A DNA stretch of 64,000 bases from Phymorhynchus buccinoides (Eukaryota > Mollusca > Gastropoda > Neogastropoda > Raphitomidae), in the NCBI GenBank assembly GCA_017654935.2, contig CM065697.1, forward strand, positions 48,879,420-48,943,419, given 5' to 3'. The notes under the pieces were generated by a model that saw only the letters and a list, made by a program, of their open reading frames with translations, was not told where the DNA came from and did not search any database. Position 1 is the stretch's first letter; each line of letters opens with the position of its first letter. This document shows positions 22,102 through 34,496 of the stretch, piece by piece. A program made the translations under genes and the position numbers.

Positions 22102-25100
22102 AGGAGGACGCAGGCTGGGGATGGACTGAGGGAAGCAGAAATACGGACAACAGTGCAGACCACACCACAAGGAAGAACAGGAAGACACAGGCTGGGGATG
22201 GACTGAGGGAAGCAGAACTACGGACGACAGTGCAGACCACACCACAAGGAAGAAGAGGAAGACACAGGCTGGGGATGGACTGAGGGAAGCAGAACTACGG
22301 ACGACAGTGCAGACCACACCACAAGGAAGAACAGGAAGACACAGGCTGGGGATGGACTGAGGGAAGCAGAACTACGGACGACAGTGCAGACCACACCACA
22401 AGGAAGAAGAGGAAGACGCAGGCTGGGGATGGACTGAGGGAAGCAGAACTACGGACGACAGTGCAGACCACACCACAAGGAAGAAGAGGAAGACACAGGC
22501 TGATGGACTGAGGGAAGCAGAACAACGGACAACAGTGCAGACCACACCACAAGGAAGAAGAGGAAGACACAGGCTGGGGATGGACTGAGGGAAGCAGAAC
22601 TACGGACGACAGTGCAGACCACACCACAAGGAAGAAGAGGAAGACACAGGCTGGGGATGGACTGAGGGAAGCAGAACTACGGACGACAGTGCAGACCACA
22701 CCACAAGGAAGAAGAGGAAGACACAGGCTGGGGATGGACTGAGGGAAGCAGAACTACGGACGACAGTGCAGACCACACCACAAGGAAGACACAGGCTGGG
22801 GATGGACTGAGGGAAGCAGAACTACGGACGACAGTGCAGACCACACCACAAGGAAGAGGAAGACACAGGCTGGGGATGGACTGAGGGAAGCAGAACTACG
22901 GACGACAGTGCAGACCACACCACAAGGAAGAAGAGGAAGACACAGGCTGGGGATGGACTGAGGGAAGCAGAACAACGGACGACAGTGCAGACCACACCAC
23001 AAGGAAGAAGAGGAAGACACAGGCTGGGGATGGACTGAGGGAAGCAGAACAACGGACGACAGTGCAGACCACACCACAAGGAAGAACAGGAAGACACAGG
23101 CTGGGGATGGACTGAGGGAAGCAGAACTACGGACGACAGTGCAGACCACACCACAAGGAAGAACAGGAAGACACAGGCTGGGGATGGACTGAGGGAAGCA
23201 GAACTACGGACGACAGTGCAGACCACACTACAAGAAAGAACAGGAAGACACAGGCTGGGGATGGACTGAGGGAAGCAGAACAACGGACGACAGTGCAGAC
23301 CACACCACAAGGAAGAAGAGGAAGACACAGGCTGGGGATGGACTGAGGGAAGCAGAACTACGGACGACAGTGCAGACCACACCACAAGGAAGAACAGGAA
23401 GACACAGGCTGGGGATGGACTGAGGGAAGCAGAACTACGGACGACAGTGCAGACCACACCACAAGGAAGAACAGGAAGACACAGGCTGGGGATGGACTGA
23501 GGGAAGCAGAACTACGGACGACAGTGCAGACCACACCACAAGGAAGAACAGGAAGACACAGGCTGGGGATGGACTGAGGGAAGCAGAACTACGGACGACA
23601 GTGCAGACCACACCACAAGGAAGAGGAAGACACAGGCTGGGGATGGACTGAGGGAAGCAGAACTACGGACGACAGTGCAGACCACACCACAAGGAAGAAG
23701 AGGAAGACACAGGCTGGGGATGGACTGAGGGAAGCAGAACTACGGACGACAGTGCAGACCACACCACAAGGAAGAAGAGGAAGACACAGGCTGGGGATGG
23801 ACTGAGGGAAGCAGAACAACGGACGACAGTGCAGACCACACCACAAGGAAGAGGAAGACACAGGCTGGGGATGGACTGAGGGAAGCAGAACTACGGACGA
23901 CAGTGCAGACCACACCACAAGGAAGAACAGGAAGACACAGGCTGGGGATGGACTGAGGGAAGCAGAACTACGGACGACAGTGCAGACCACACCACAAGGA
24001 AGAACAGGAAGACACAGGCTGGGGATGGACTGAGGGAAGCAGAACTACGGACGACAGTGCAGACCACACCACAAGGAAGAAGAGGAAGACACAGGCTGGG
24101 GATGGACTGAGGGAAGCAGAACTACGGACGACAGTGCAGACCACACCACAAGGAAGAAGAGGAAGACACAGGCTGGGGATGGACTGAGGGAAGCAGAACT
24201 ACGGACGACAGTGCAGACCACACCACAAGGAAGAACAGGAAGACACAGGCTGGGGATGGACTGAGGGAAGCAGAACTACGGACGACAGTGCAGACCACAC
24301 CACAAGGAAGAACAGGAAGACACAGGCTGGGGATGGACTGAGGGAAGCAGAACTACGGACGACAGTGCAGACCACACCACAAGGAAGAACAGGAAGACAC
24401 AGGCTGGGGATGGACTGAGGGAAGCAGAACTACGGACGACAGTGCAGACCACACCACAAGGAAGACACAGGCTGGGGATGGACTGAGGGAAGCAGAACTA
24501 CGGACGACAGTGCAGACCACACCACAAGGAAGAACAGGAAGACACAGGCTGGGGATGGACTGAGGGAAGCAGAACTACGGACAACAGTGCAGACCACACC
24601 ACAAGGAAGAAGAGGAAGACACAGGCTGGGGATGGACTGAGGGAAGCAGAACTACGGACGACAGTGCAGACCACACCACAAGGAAGAAGAGGAAGACACA
24701 GGCTGGGGATGGACTGAGGGAAGCAGAACAACGGACGACAGTGCAGACCACACCACAAGGAAGACACAGGCTGGGGATGGACTGAGGGAAGCAGAACAAC
24801 GGACGACAGTGCAGACCACACCACAAGGAAGAACAGGAAGACACAGGCTGGGGATGGACTGAGGGAAGCAGAACTACGGACGACAGTGCAGACCACACCA
24901 CAAGGAAGACACAGGCTGGGGATGGACTGAGGGAAGCAGAACTACGGACGACAGTGCAGACCACACCACAAGGAAGACACAGGCTGGGGATGGACTGAGG
25001 GAAGCAGAACTGCGGACGACAGTGCAGACCACACCACAAGGAAGACACAGGCTGGGGATGGACTGAGGGAAGCAGAACTACGGACGACAGTGCAGACGAC

Positions 25101-26613
25101 ACCACAAGGAAGAAGAGGAAGACACAGGCTGGGGATGGACTGAGGGAAGCAGAACTACGGACGACAGTGCAGACCACACCACAAGGAAGAAGAGGAAGAC
25201 ACAGGCTGGGGATGGACTGAAGGAAGCAGAACTACGGACGACAGTGCAGACCACACCACAAGGAAGAAGAGGAGGACGCAGGCTGGGGATGGACTGAGGG
25301 AAGCAGAACTACGGACGACAGTGCAGACCACACCACAAGGAAGAAGAGGAAGACACAGGCTGATGGACTGAGGGAAGCAGAACAACGGACAACAGTGCAG
25401 ACCACACCACAAGGAAGAAGAGGAAGACACAGGCTGGGGATGGACTGAGGGAAGCAGAACTACGGACGACAGTGCAGACCACACCACAAGGAAGAAGAGG
25501 AAGACACAGGCTGGGGATGGACTGAGGGAAGCAGAACAACGGACGACAGTGCAGACCACACCACAAGGAAGAAGAGGAAGACACAGGCTGGGGATGGACT
25601 GAGGGAAGCAGAACAACGGACGACAGTGCAGACCACACCACAAGGAAGACACAGGCTGGGGATGGACTGAGGGAAGCAGAACTACGGACGACAGTGCAGA
25701 CCACACCACAAGGAAGAAGAGGAAGACACAGGCTGGGGATGGACTGAGGGAAGCAGAACAACGGACGACAGTGCAGACCACACCACAAGGAAGAGGAAGA
25801 CACAGGCTGGGGATGGACTGAGGGAAGCAGAACTACGGACGACAGTGCAGACCACACCACAAGGAAGAAGAGGAAGACACAGGCTGGGGATGGACTGAGG
25901 GAAGCAGAACAACGGACGACAGTGCAGACCACACCACAAGGAAGAAGAGGAAGACACAGGCTGGGGATGGACTGAGGGAAGCAGAACTACGGACAACAGT
26001 GCAGACCACACCACAAGGAAGAACAGGAAGACACAGGCTGGGGATGGACTGAGGGAAGCAGAACTACGGACGACAGTGCAGACCACACCACAAGGAAGAC
26101 ACAGGCTGGGGATGGACTGAAGGAAGCAGAACTACGGACAACAGTGCAGACCACACCACAAGGAAGAACAGGAAGACACAGGCTGGGGATGGACTGAGGG
26201 AAGCAGAACTACGGACGACAGTGCAGACCACACCACAAGGAAGAAGAGGAGGACGCAGGCTGGGGATGGACTGAGGGAAGCAGAACTACGGACGACAGTG
26301 CAGACGACACCACAAGGAAGAACAGGAAGACGCAGGCTGGGGATGGACTGAGGGAAGCAGAACTACGGACGACAGTGCAGACCACACCACAAGGAAGAAC
26401 AGGAAGACACAGGCTGGGGATGGACTGAGGGAAGCAGAACTACGGACGACAGTGCAGACCACACCACAAGGAAGACACAGGCTGGGGATGGACTGAGGGA
26501 AGCAGAACTACGGACGACAGTGCAGACCACACCACAAGGAAGACACAGGCTGGTGATGGACTGAGGGAAGCAGAACTACGGACGACAGTGCAGACCACAC
26601 CACAAGGAAGAAG
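22102..26613. repeat. 4.5-kb minisatellite, 77-bp unit, about 60 copies
   Basis: The unit contains GACACAGGCTGGGGATGGAC, TGAGGGAAGCAGAACTACGG, ACGACAGTGCAGACCACACC and ACAAGGAAGAACAG. Variants differ by a few substitutions (CTACGG/CAACGG, GACGACAG/GACAACAG, AACAGG/AAGAGG) and by small deletions in the GGAAGAAGA segment. The 77-bp period is not a multiple of three, and the long minus-strand frames (MVCTVVRSSASL type) simply cycle through all phases, so this is not a gene. Confidence 0.97.
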
Positions 26614-26791
26614 CTGCCCTGGATCCACTGGACACGCGGTCACCAACGGTCATTCAGCGGTGACCAGTTCTTGGGTGGTCTGTACATTATTTGGATACAA
26701 GGCAAGTGACTGTTTTCTCATCAGCATGTTTCAGTGTGGTTCCTTTGTTGTGTGGTGCTTTGGAGACTAGACCTTTTTATATTTGAATCAT

Positions 26792-28125
26792 AAATTCTCC
26801 TACCCTCACGATTATTGTCGTCAACAATGTGTGTGTCGTTAAGGTTGATTCCAGACATCGGCAGAAGCAGTTGATATTGTGGAGGGCTGGGTTGGATTGT
26901 GTTCGAGGTGCTACTCATCGGTATGCTCACAACTTTGAACTACTGATTCAGTTAACTGCAGGCCTGTTGCTCTACATATTCAAGTTATTGGTATTCCTCC
27001 TCCTCCTCCTTCCTCTTCTCCACTTTTCTTCACATGCTCCCTTTTTCTTCATCTTTTTGTTCTTGTTTTTTTCTTTCTCATATTCCTGTTTCTTTTCTAT
27101 TGATGTTCGTTTTCCTGGCGACAACCACCTTTGACCGTTCTGTTGTGGGGAAACTGGGCCTTCCTGTCTGCTGTGTGTGTGTGTCTGTGTGTGCATGTGC
27201 GCGTGCGTGCATGTGTGTGTGTGTGCGCGTGCGTGCGTGTGTGCATGTGTGTAAACCTTTCTTCCACTTCAAAACGTCTAAGCCATGCATTTCTTGAAAT
27301 GTAGCAGAATGTTTTCTTATGAACTCTAGATGTGCCCCGTGACGTCAGACTTATCAAGCGACTAACCATATCAATGTAATCACGGTGAATCTGATTAGAA
27401 TATGACCAAAACACCGACTATGAAAAACCCACATGACCCAACGGCCAAGAGTCGAGAATTATCTCCTTGGTTTTCACCAGTATTAGCTGGGATTAGAGCT
27501 GTATATCACTCTGCATTCTTTTTGTTGTTACGAACCTGCAAAAATCTGGAGCCGACTTTATTTTGTAAAGAGGGTGTAAATAAAATCAGCGATATTAAAG
27601 GTGCACTCGAGCAGATATGGTTTGTTTTGCCAGAAACACGCCAAAATCACCAGAAAGACTCCCTTTACCAAGATGCCAACTCTCACTTTGCTCTAGTTTC
27701 CTAGAAATCAAACCGTCAAATCGGTGATTGTCACCTGAGAAGATGGCAACACTGGGTCTAGGCCACTTCCCCCAGTCCATTTGCCCCCTGGTCACTTGCC
27801 CCCAGTCCATTAATTTGCCCTCCCGTCCATTTGCCCCCCCCCCCCCCCCCCCTCCGGTCACTTTGCCCCCCAGTCACTTGCCCCCCGGTCACTTGCCCCC
27901 CAGTCCATTTGCCCCCCCCCCCGGTCACTTGCCCCCCAGTCCATTTGCCCCCCAGTCACTTGCCCCCCAGTCCATTTGCCCCCCAGACCATTTGCCCCCC
28001 GGTCATTTGCCCCCCAGACCATTTGCCCCCCAGACCATTTGCCCCCCGGTCACTTGCCCCCCAGACCATTTGCCCCCCGGCCATTTGCCCCCCAGACCAT
28101 TTGCCCCCCCGGTCACTTGCCCCCG
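26792..28125 (-). repeat. right arm of the large inverted repeat
   Basis: Reverse complement of 14170-15343. Inner edge at about 26792 (CTCCTACCCTCACGATTATT). It contains the TTAAAGGTGCACTCGAGCAG end of the TTAA-AGG MITE from 27596 and the inverted C-rich minisatellite at 27765-28125, which is longer here than in the left arm. The 26614-26791 stretch between the 77-bp array and this arm is unique. Confidence 0.85.
27765..28125. repeat. C-rich minisatellite (TTTGCCCCCCAGTCCA type)
   Basis: About 20 units alternate CACTTGCCCCCCAGTCCATT and TTTGCCCCCCGGTCA. Pro-rich open frames are repeat translations. Confidence 0.95.
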
Positions 28126-28690
28126 AGTGTGTGTGTACACATGCGTGTGTATGTATGTCTGTGAGCGCACGTAAATGCATGTGTGTGGCTGTGTATGTGT
28201 GTGTGTGTGCGTGCGTATGTGTCCTCTGTCTCTCTCCCTGTCTCTGAGTCTGTCTGTATCTCTCTCTCTTCTCTCTCCCCTCTCTACCATTTGAAAATTA
28301 AAAGATAGACAGATGACAGAGACACAAGTAAATGTTCAAAAAGACTAACAGAAGAAGAAAAGCAATGAAATGTCTCTCTCTCTGTCCCTCATATGGTCAA
28401 GTAAAAGACAGACAGATGACAGTCTGACAAACACACACACACTCGGGAGCAAGTAAGAGCGAGAGAGAGAGAGGGCAGAGAGACAGACAGACAGGTAGAA
28501 AGAGACATAGACATAGGCCACACATACACAGACACTCACACAGAGGGGGGGGGGGGGGGGGGGGGGGGGTGATGTCCAGGGAGGAAATATCTGCCAGGAA
28601 TGGGGGGCAAGTGTCCGGGGGGCAAATGTCTGGGGGGCAAATGTCCGGGGGGGAAATGGCAGGAGGGAAGTGTCCGGGGGCAAATGGCCT
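28126..28690. repeat. mixed low-complexity block
   Basis: TG-rich, CT-rich and GACAGACA-rich patches end in a G-run of about 24 nt (28546-28569) and a related GGGGGCAAATGTCC minisatellite (28600-28690). That minisatellite is in the opposite orientation to the array at 27765-28125. Confidence 0.85.
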
Positions 28691-29820
28691 AATACCACTC
28701 CAGACATCAGATTTGACCTCACTACTCTACTTTACCTTGTGTTTTTATCCCTTTTTAATACATGGTAAGATGTAATGACAGCCCTGACATGGCCTTTGTT
28801 GTCGACTGGGCTATCATTGTAATCTTAATCTTAACACTAACACACACACAGACACTGCATTTTCAGGAAAGTAATGCCAAAAAAATCCAATTTTATTGTA
28901 AATCCAATCTGTTGAAATAAAATGTATGACACAATATAACAACTTACAACAGTAACATGGACATGCATAGAACCATCTTTTGTATCATCTTTCATTTATA
29001 AAAACCCAAATTCTTATATAATGAGAGCAGGATACTGATTTTGTTGCTTAGCACACACTCATAGCTGCTCACAGTTCTGAGCTTGAATTTAAAATGTTCA
29101 AAATCTTAAACAAAACAAAAAGTAGTTCTCAGAGTGCGCCTACAAATGATGTGCAACTTTGAAAATGTTTGAGTTGAAGGTGACTTCAGCTCAATGTGAA
29201 CCCTCTACAATATTGACTTCATTGGCAAATAGGCCTGACCAGTAGCATCCATATAATTTCAACTTGAAAAAATATGAACATGTAATGATGGTGATGCCAG
29301 TTTTGTTTTTCTTAAAAATAAAAGAAATTGTTCCTACATTTCTTTAAAAAGTACTCAGCTTGGTTAAAATAGTCCATTCCCACTCTGATCACATAAAATA
29401 TACTGAAAACCTCCCGACGAATGTGACCGTTTTAAAAGAGAAGTCACTCTAAAACATAGGTTTATAATTTTCTTTATATCACAAAATTTATTTTCACCAA
29501 ATTTCAACCAACAACAAAATCGTAAATAACTTGATAAGATTAAAGGACGGAACGATGTTTAAACCCAGACTGACACTGATGTCAACAACGTTATCACAGC
29601 AATGCTGAAAGGTGCTCCAAAAAAGACGACCACCAGCAACAAGTAAAATAGGACTCCCAATAAAAATAAATAATTTGCATTAAAAGAAAAGTAAAATGGA
29701 CGGCTTTAGCCAATTGATCATGAGAACAAGATGATTAGAAGGAAGGAAGGGGGAAAAGATTGAAGGAAGGAAGGAAAATGAGGGAAAAGAGGAGTTTGAA
29801 ACCAAAAGGAAGGTAAAGAC
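28691..29820. other. no gene recognised
   Basis: AT-rich unique sequence. AAGGAAGG-rich purine patches lie at 29740-29815. No coding signal was found on either strand. Confidence 0.6.
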
Positions 29821-30070
29821 TACAGTGGAACCTCCCTTATAAGACCTCAAAAATCATCCAAAATGAGGTCTTATGAGGGGTCTTATTAGGGAGGTAATTT
29901 TAATACTTACAAAGGGCAATGTCTGAGAAGTAGGTCTTATATGGGAGGGAGTCTTATAATGGGTCTTATAATGGGAGTCTTATAATGGGAGGGAGTCTTA
30001 TAATGGGAGGGAGTCTTATAATGGGAGGGAGTCTTATAATGGGAGGTCTTATAAGGGAGGTTCCACTGTA
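29821..30070 (+). mobile_element. TACAGTGGAACCTC MITE, copy 1
   Basis: Ends TACAGTGGAACCTCCCTTAT and the inverted ATAAGGGAGGTTCCACTGTA. A CAGTGGAACCTC-type TIR with TA flanks is known from pogo/Tigger-like elements. The interior carries an amplified run of GAGGGAGTCTTATAATGG units (29943-30050). Copies 2 and 3 are at 30799-30990 and 39843-40004. Confidence 0.85.
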
Positions 30071-30798
30071 CCACCAACATATTCTGAACATCCAAACATA
30101 CGATTCAGTCAACAACAAAATAAAACTTGAAAGCAGAAAAAAGGGGGCTGGGAAAGGATTTGATTCCAATGACAACAAATGTCTTAGTCTGAAAAGCATG
30201 TGTGGTTTTCCAACAATAGTCAACAGCAGGAAAGCCTCAGGACAATGATAGGAATGAAAAGTCCAATGACAACAAATGTTTCTTAGTCTGTGAAAAGCAT
30301 GTGTAGTTTTCCAGCAATAGTCAACAGTGGGAAAGCCTCAGGACAATGATACATAAATAGTGCTGGCACACGCATTGTATGTGGTAAAAAATCACACATT
30401 AAACACACATGGAGAACAAACTTTCGACAAATAACGATGAAATTTACATGAATTGGAATCATTCTACAAAGGTACAGACAAAACACAAAGAGAAAAAACA
30501 GAATAAACAAAGAAATCAAGCTTTTTTTTTTACTAATTGTAGTTATTCTTCACACACAATAGTTTTTGATTATTACTCATCTTTTGATTTAAGATTCCAT
30601 TAAAAATATTGCCAGTCAAATGAAACAAACTATTCCTTGTATGTTGTTTTGGCAAGATTATGAAGTTTACTTCACTTTTCTCAACACTTTTTCTCAGAAA
30701 TTTAGTGGATAAACAGATTTCTATTCACATAAATTTGCTATGCAGTTGAAAAAAAATTAATATTTGTCAGTTTCACTCAAAATGCTGGAAATAAAGTG
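30071..30798. repeat. local duplication, otherwise empty
   Basis: A stretch of about 80 bp (CCAATGACAACAAATGT, AAAAGCATGTGT, CAGGAAAGCCTCAGGACAAT) is present twice, at 30165-30250 and 30262-30350. The remainder to 30798 is AT-rich with no gene seen. Confidence 0.75.
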
Positions 30799-30990
30799 TA
30801 CAGTGGAACCTCCCCTTTAAGACCTAAAAACATCATCCAAAATAAGGTCTTAAGTGGGAGGGAGTTGTATAAGGGAGGTAATTTTAATACTTGCAAAGAC
30901 AGGCAATGTCTCGGAGAAGTAGGTCTTAAGCTGGAGGGAGTCTTATGGGTGGGGTGGGGGGGGTGTTCTTATAAGGGAGGTTCTTCTGTA
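30799..30990 (+). mobile_element. TACAGTGGAACCTC MITE, copy 2
   Basis: Same ends and interior (GGTAATTTTAATACTTGCAA, GGCAATGTCTC) as copy 1, without the internal amplification. The right TIR is degraded (TTCTTCTGTA). Confidence 0.8.
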
Positions 30991-31314
30991 TTTTGAAAGA
31001 AACATTATCCTATAGCATTTTCAGAGATAAAATTAAATAAATAAATAGTAGTGAACACACCGGTCCAGTTGAGACTGATAATACTGTGAGGGAAAAAAGT
31101 GGCTATGTACAGGTGCAAAAACCAGCCTCCAACCACCCCAGGCTGCGTTGTCAACATGGAGTGAAAAACAACACAAAGCTACGTTCATCTGTCACAAAAT
31201 CAATTAAATCTCACAACAAATGACTGGAAACTGAAGAGCATATGGGTCTGTGCATGTTAGATCCGCAACCCGCAAATTCCGTACAACAAAACCCTAAAAC
31301 CCCATCTGCTTATA

Positions 31315-31487
31315 TACTGTATTTTACGGACTATAAGGCGATACTTTCTCCCTAGACTGAGGACCCCTGCGCCTTATAATGTGACTGATTGTATAGTAAG
31401 AAACTATAATAACAAACTCAGTTTTGTGTAAAAATTGGGGGATGCGTCGTATAATCAGGTGCGCCTTATAGTCCGTAAAATACGGTA
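31315..31487 (+). mobile_element. TATTTTACGGACTATAAGGCG-type MITE, copy 1
   Basis: Ends TACTGTATTTTACGGACTAT and the inverted ATAGTCCGTAAAATACGGTA, flanked by TA. The interior contains GACCCCTGCGCCTTATAATG. Relatives lie at 53936-54092, 57032-57429, 60835-61466 and, expanded into a satellite, at 37104-38111. Confidence 0.85.
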
Positions 31488-32044
31488 TATGAAATAAGAG
31501 GATGAGGAAACTCTTCCACGATCCTATCCACGTATTTGTTCTATAAGTGAATGGGGTTTTAGTACGTAACTTGTGGACTGCGCATATAATGCGCACAGGC
31601 ACTGATGCTGCTCAACATTACATTCAAAACATTTAATGTGCATGCAGCGATTGAGTAAACATTAAATTTATTCATTCAATCTTCTCTTAATGAATGTCCA
31701 GCTGCCCACAAGAAGCAGCTTTCTTAGTACAGCTGAAAATACGCACACATACGATAAATCGAAACATGATCCAAAAACAGTTTCCTCAAAGGTTAATATT
31801 AACATCTCTATTTACTGTATCACATTTTGCACGTGTGCTTATGTTAGCTCATGTGCGCGAATGCGAACGTTCATGTGTGTTTAATCGGATTACTTTTATA
31901 ATCATGTACATAGGTGCATGCCCAAATCAATGTGCCAAGTGAAAATAAATAGGATACATTTAGTGATGATTAAAGTGTCTAGTTTAAGACTTAAATTTTA
32001 TATCTGCATTGTTATTCAAAGGTTTGTTTATGTTTCTTTTTTGT
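31488..32044. other. no gene recognised
   Basis: AT-rich unique sequence with only short frames. Confidence 0.6.
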
Positions 32045-32180
32045 CATCGTCTTACCCTGGCTTAAAGACTCCAGGGATCATCCCAACAGTCGAAGCACTT
32101 GAACACAATGGTACAAATGCACCAGCTAGGGATGAGAACATTATGTGTGTGACCATTTTTGATTACCCCGCCATGTGGCC
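32045..32180 (+). repeat. dispersed repeat, copy 1
   Basis: Shares TCTTACCCTGGCTTAAAGAC, TCCAGGGATCATCCCAACAG and GAGAACATTATGTGTGTGAC with 55755-55930. Both copies are open for about 60 codons but carry no recognisable domain. A SINE or LINE 3' fragment is possible. Confidence 0.75.
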
Positions 32181-33584
32181 AACCACACTCCGACTCTCTC
32201 TCTTCTCTCATTGCTTGTCTTCTTTCATTATTTGCCAAAGTCATCTGTGACCATTATTGCAACCGATTGTCTGTCTCTGTGTGTGTGCATGCGCATGTTT
32301 GTGTGTGTGTGTGTTTTTAAATGTGCACATTTCTAAGTTGATGTAATGAATGTTAATGATAATTATTTGTTTGGTATAATTTCGTTTCACACACGTTTCA
32401 TTAATGTTCTTTCAGTTATGTTGTATTTTTGTCATGTTGTTGCACCTAACCTGAATTTCTCTTTTGGAGATATTAAAGTATACTTGAACTTTAATGCTTT
32501 AAATATCTTTCATTTGCAAGCTTACATAATAGTTATCCAGCATTTTATCATCCCCTCAAACCCCTTGTTCCATCTCCATGATTTGTTTTCCTTAAAATAA
32601 CTCCACCCACCTTTTTTTCTGACTTTTCACGGAGGTCAGCAAACAAATTGTGAAAACTAAGCCTTGACATGGCGGATATTTGCACTCGATGACATAGTTG
32701 TTACAGTGTATATTCTTCATTCTTTTAACAGAAGACGATGCATGCGGTTTGATTTTGATTTGACTACCGTACTTGTACGTTAAAAAAGGTAGGAATTGGA
32801 ATAAATACCTATAGAATACAGAACATTGCCATCACTTTTACGCGAGAGAACAAGGCTGTGCATAGTGTGTGGACGGAATTTGTTCAGCACTTGTATTGCA
32901 AACCACCGCAGCATTTGAGTATAACGCAATGCGGACATGGCGACAAAAAACATATAACATTGCACAAAGTGAAATAATACTACGAAGCCACAGCCCGACA
33001 CTCGTGTTCCCTTTATCTTATGAGAGATGCCGGAAAAACGGCAGAATATACGCTGCTCAGAATATATGTAAATATAAATATGAAGGAATATCACAGTGCA
33101 GGATAACAGTTATCAAACCATTTTTCTTTTCCTCATGTTTCTTTTTCACCCATCACATTCCTGACGCCTAAATCGTAAACCTGGGCGCTTTCTGTTTATA
33201 TAAACATTTTTGTTAATGAAACAATTGCACCACAATGTCATGAATGAAGAAACCAAAGAAATGTCATCAAAACATTTGTCTAAACATCCTAGGTGCTTAG
33301 GAAACTCCTTGACAGTAGAACCGCATCACAACATGAAAAATATATATTCTACACATAAAATCACGAAAACATGTCTCGGTGCTCTGCATTTTAAAAGGCC
33401 CTCCGAGACTGTCAAACTTTACAGAGAGAAACTGGCTGATTATTTCATTCAACAACAAAAATTACCCAACATTTGTTTCCTTACAGAATAACTAAACCTG
33501 TTCTTCTCGAACAAATCTGAAGGTCTGAGATGTTTAAAAAAAAACCCACCAAAAACCCACCTCCCAACCAATACAATTGCACCA
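32181..33584. other. no gene recognised
   Basis: AT-rich intergenic sequence with a short TG run (32276-32320). Several short frames have no recognisable content. Confidence 0.6.
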
Positions 33585-33647
33585 CCATAAATAACAATGA
33601 CTTTTATTGTGAACAAATGAACAACAGGAAAACCGTTTTCCCCATCA

Positions 33648-33889
33648 TCAAAACGGCTCCAGGCCCCCCTTCTTCTTTTTGCCCTTCTTCCCCCCTCCCA
33701 CAGGCCCCAGGGTGGGCAGGGCTTCCAGGCGGGTCGGCTTGCGGATGGCTTCGTCGGCCAACAGCTGGCCGTGCACCTGGGCGGCTCGCAGGCCGTTGCT
33801 GACCGGCTCTGAGCCGACGTGGAAGCCGTTGGTCGGCGTGGAGGATTGGGGAGGAGGAGGGGCGAAGGCCTCACGCACCTCGCGCATGT
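33648..33889 (-). CDS. KIF17: KIF17 last coding exon (tail, basic C-terminus)
   Basis: The acceptor CACACTTTCAG precedes ACATGCGCGAGG; the first two bases complete a codon begun in the exon at 36725. The product reads MREVREAFAPPPPQSS, then RKPTRLEALPTLGPVGGG, then KKGKKKKGGLEPF-stop. The order R-L-E-x-L, lysine cluster, G-x-E-P-[FL] matches the KIF17 C-terminus, where a basic KRKK-like cluster acts as a ciliary entry/nuclear import signal in mammals. The KKGKKKK here is the natural equivalent (inference). Two extra copies of the intron end and exon start lie just upstream at 33890-34065. The 3' UTR is very short. Confidence 0.85.
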
Positions 33890-34065
33890 CTGAAAGTGTG
33901 AAGATAGAAAAGTAAAGGTTGGAAGCCGTTGGTCGGTGTGGAGGATTGGAGAGGAGGCGCGAAGGCCTCGCGCACCTCACGCATGTCTGAAAGTGTGAAG
34001 ATAGAAAAGTAAAGGTTGGTCGGCGTGGAGGATTGGGGAGGAGGCGCGAAGACCTCGCGCACCTA
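33890..34065 (-). repeat. duplicated acceptor plus 5' exon edge of the KIF17 last exon
   Basis: A 97-bp unit consisting of the polypyrimidine tract, CTTTCAG and about 60 nt of exon is repeated. The copy at 33919-33986 has an intact CTTTCAG|ACATGCGTGAGG junction. A third copy (34016-34063) retains exon sequence only and is cut off by the SINE at 34072. Confidence 0.9.
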
Positions 34066-34071
34066 CGTAAG

Positions 34072-34137
34072 TTTTGACCAAATGACAACTTTTTCGTTGC
34101 CACTGGGTTTAACATATGCTAAGGGCATGGGCACACG

Positions 34138-34168
<31 letters not shown>

Positions 34169-34283
34169 TCCACGTTCAGACCGTAAGGCTTAGTGCAAAG
34201 TGAGAGGAAAAATCCCCTGTACCCAGGTTCGAACTCGGGTTTACTGACACGAGGCGAACGCACTACCACCATGCCACTCTACA
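34072..34283 (-). mobile_element. tRNA-derived SINE, copy B
   Basis: Same element as 4-213, complete with tRNA-like head (B box AGTTCGAACCT, A-box region near 34270) and body (CTTTTTCGTTGCCACTGGG, GACTCCACGTTCAGACCGTA). Confidence 0.8.
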
Positions 34284-34496
34284 CAAGGGGGCTTAGTAGC
34301 TCAAAAGCTTGTAATTCTGCTATATGTGTTGATTTGTTGGTTGCTTTGAAACTGTTGTCAAACAGCTAAAACAATGATGTTGCTGCTTTTTTTGTTTTCA
34401 GGAAAGGGGGAACAGCAAAAAAACAACTAAAGTGCTCCACGCTCCAAAGTTTTGTCTTTTATTTTTTCTGTTCATTATAATGAATGTCTGTGTGTG

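Noticed and set aside
22295..26646. Repeated minus-strand frames of about 130-210 codons starting MVCTVVRSSASL
   Set aside because: They cycle through three frames of a 77-bp minisatellite and stop wherever a unit has a length change. No start context or domain.
27728..28247. Pro-rich frames that resemble an extensin-like protein
   Set aside because: They lie entirely within the C-rich minisatellite and the adjoining TG/CT tract.
33449..33874. Alternative frame of 141 codons over the last KIF17 exon
   Set aside because: Shadow frame. The splice-consistent frame ends in the conserved basic tail and stops at 33648.
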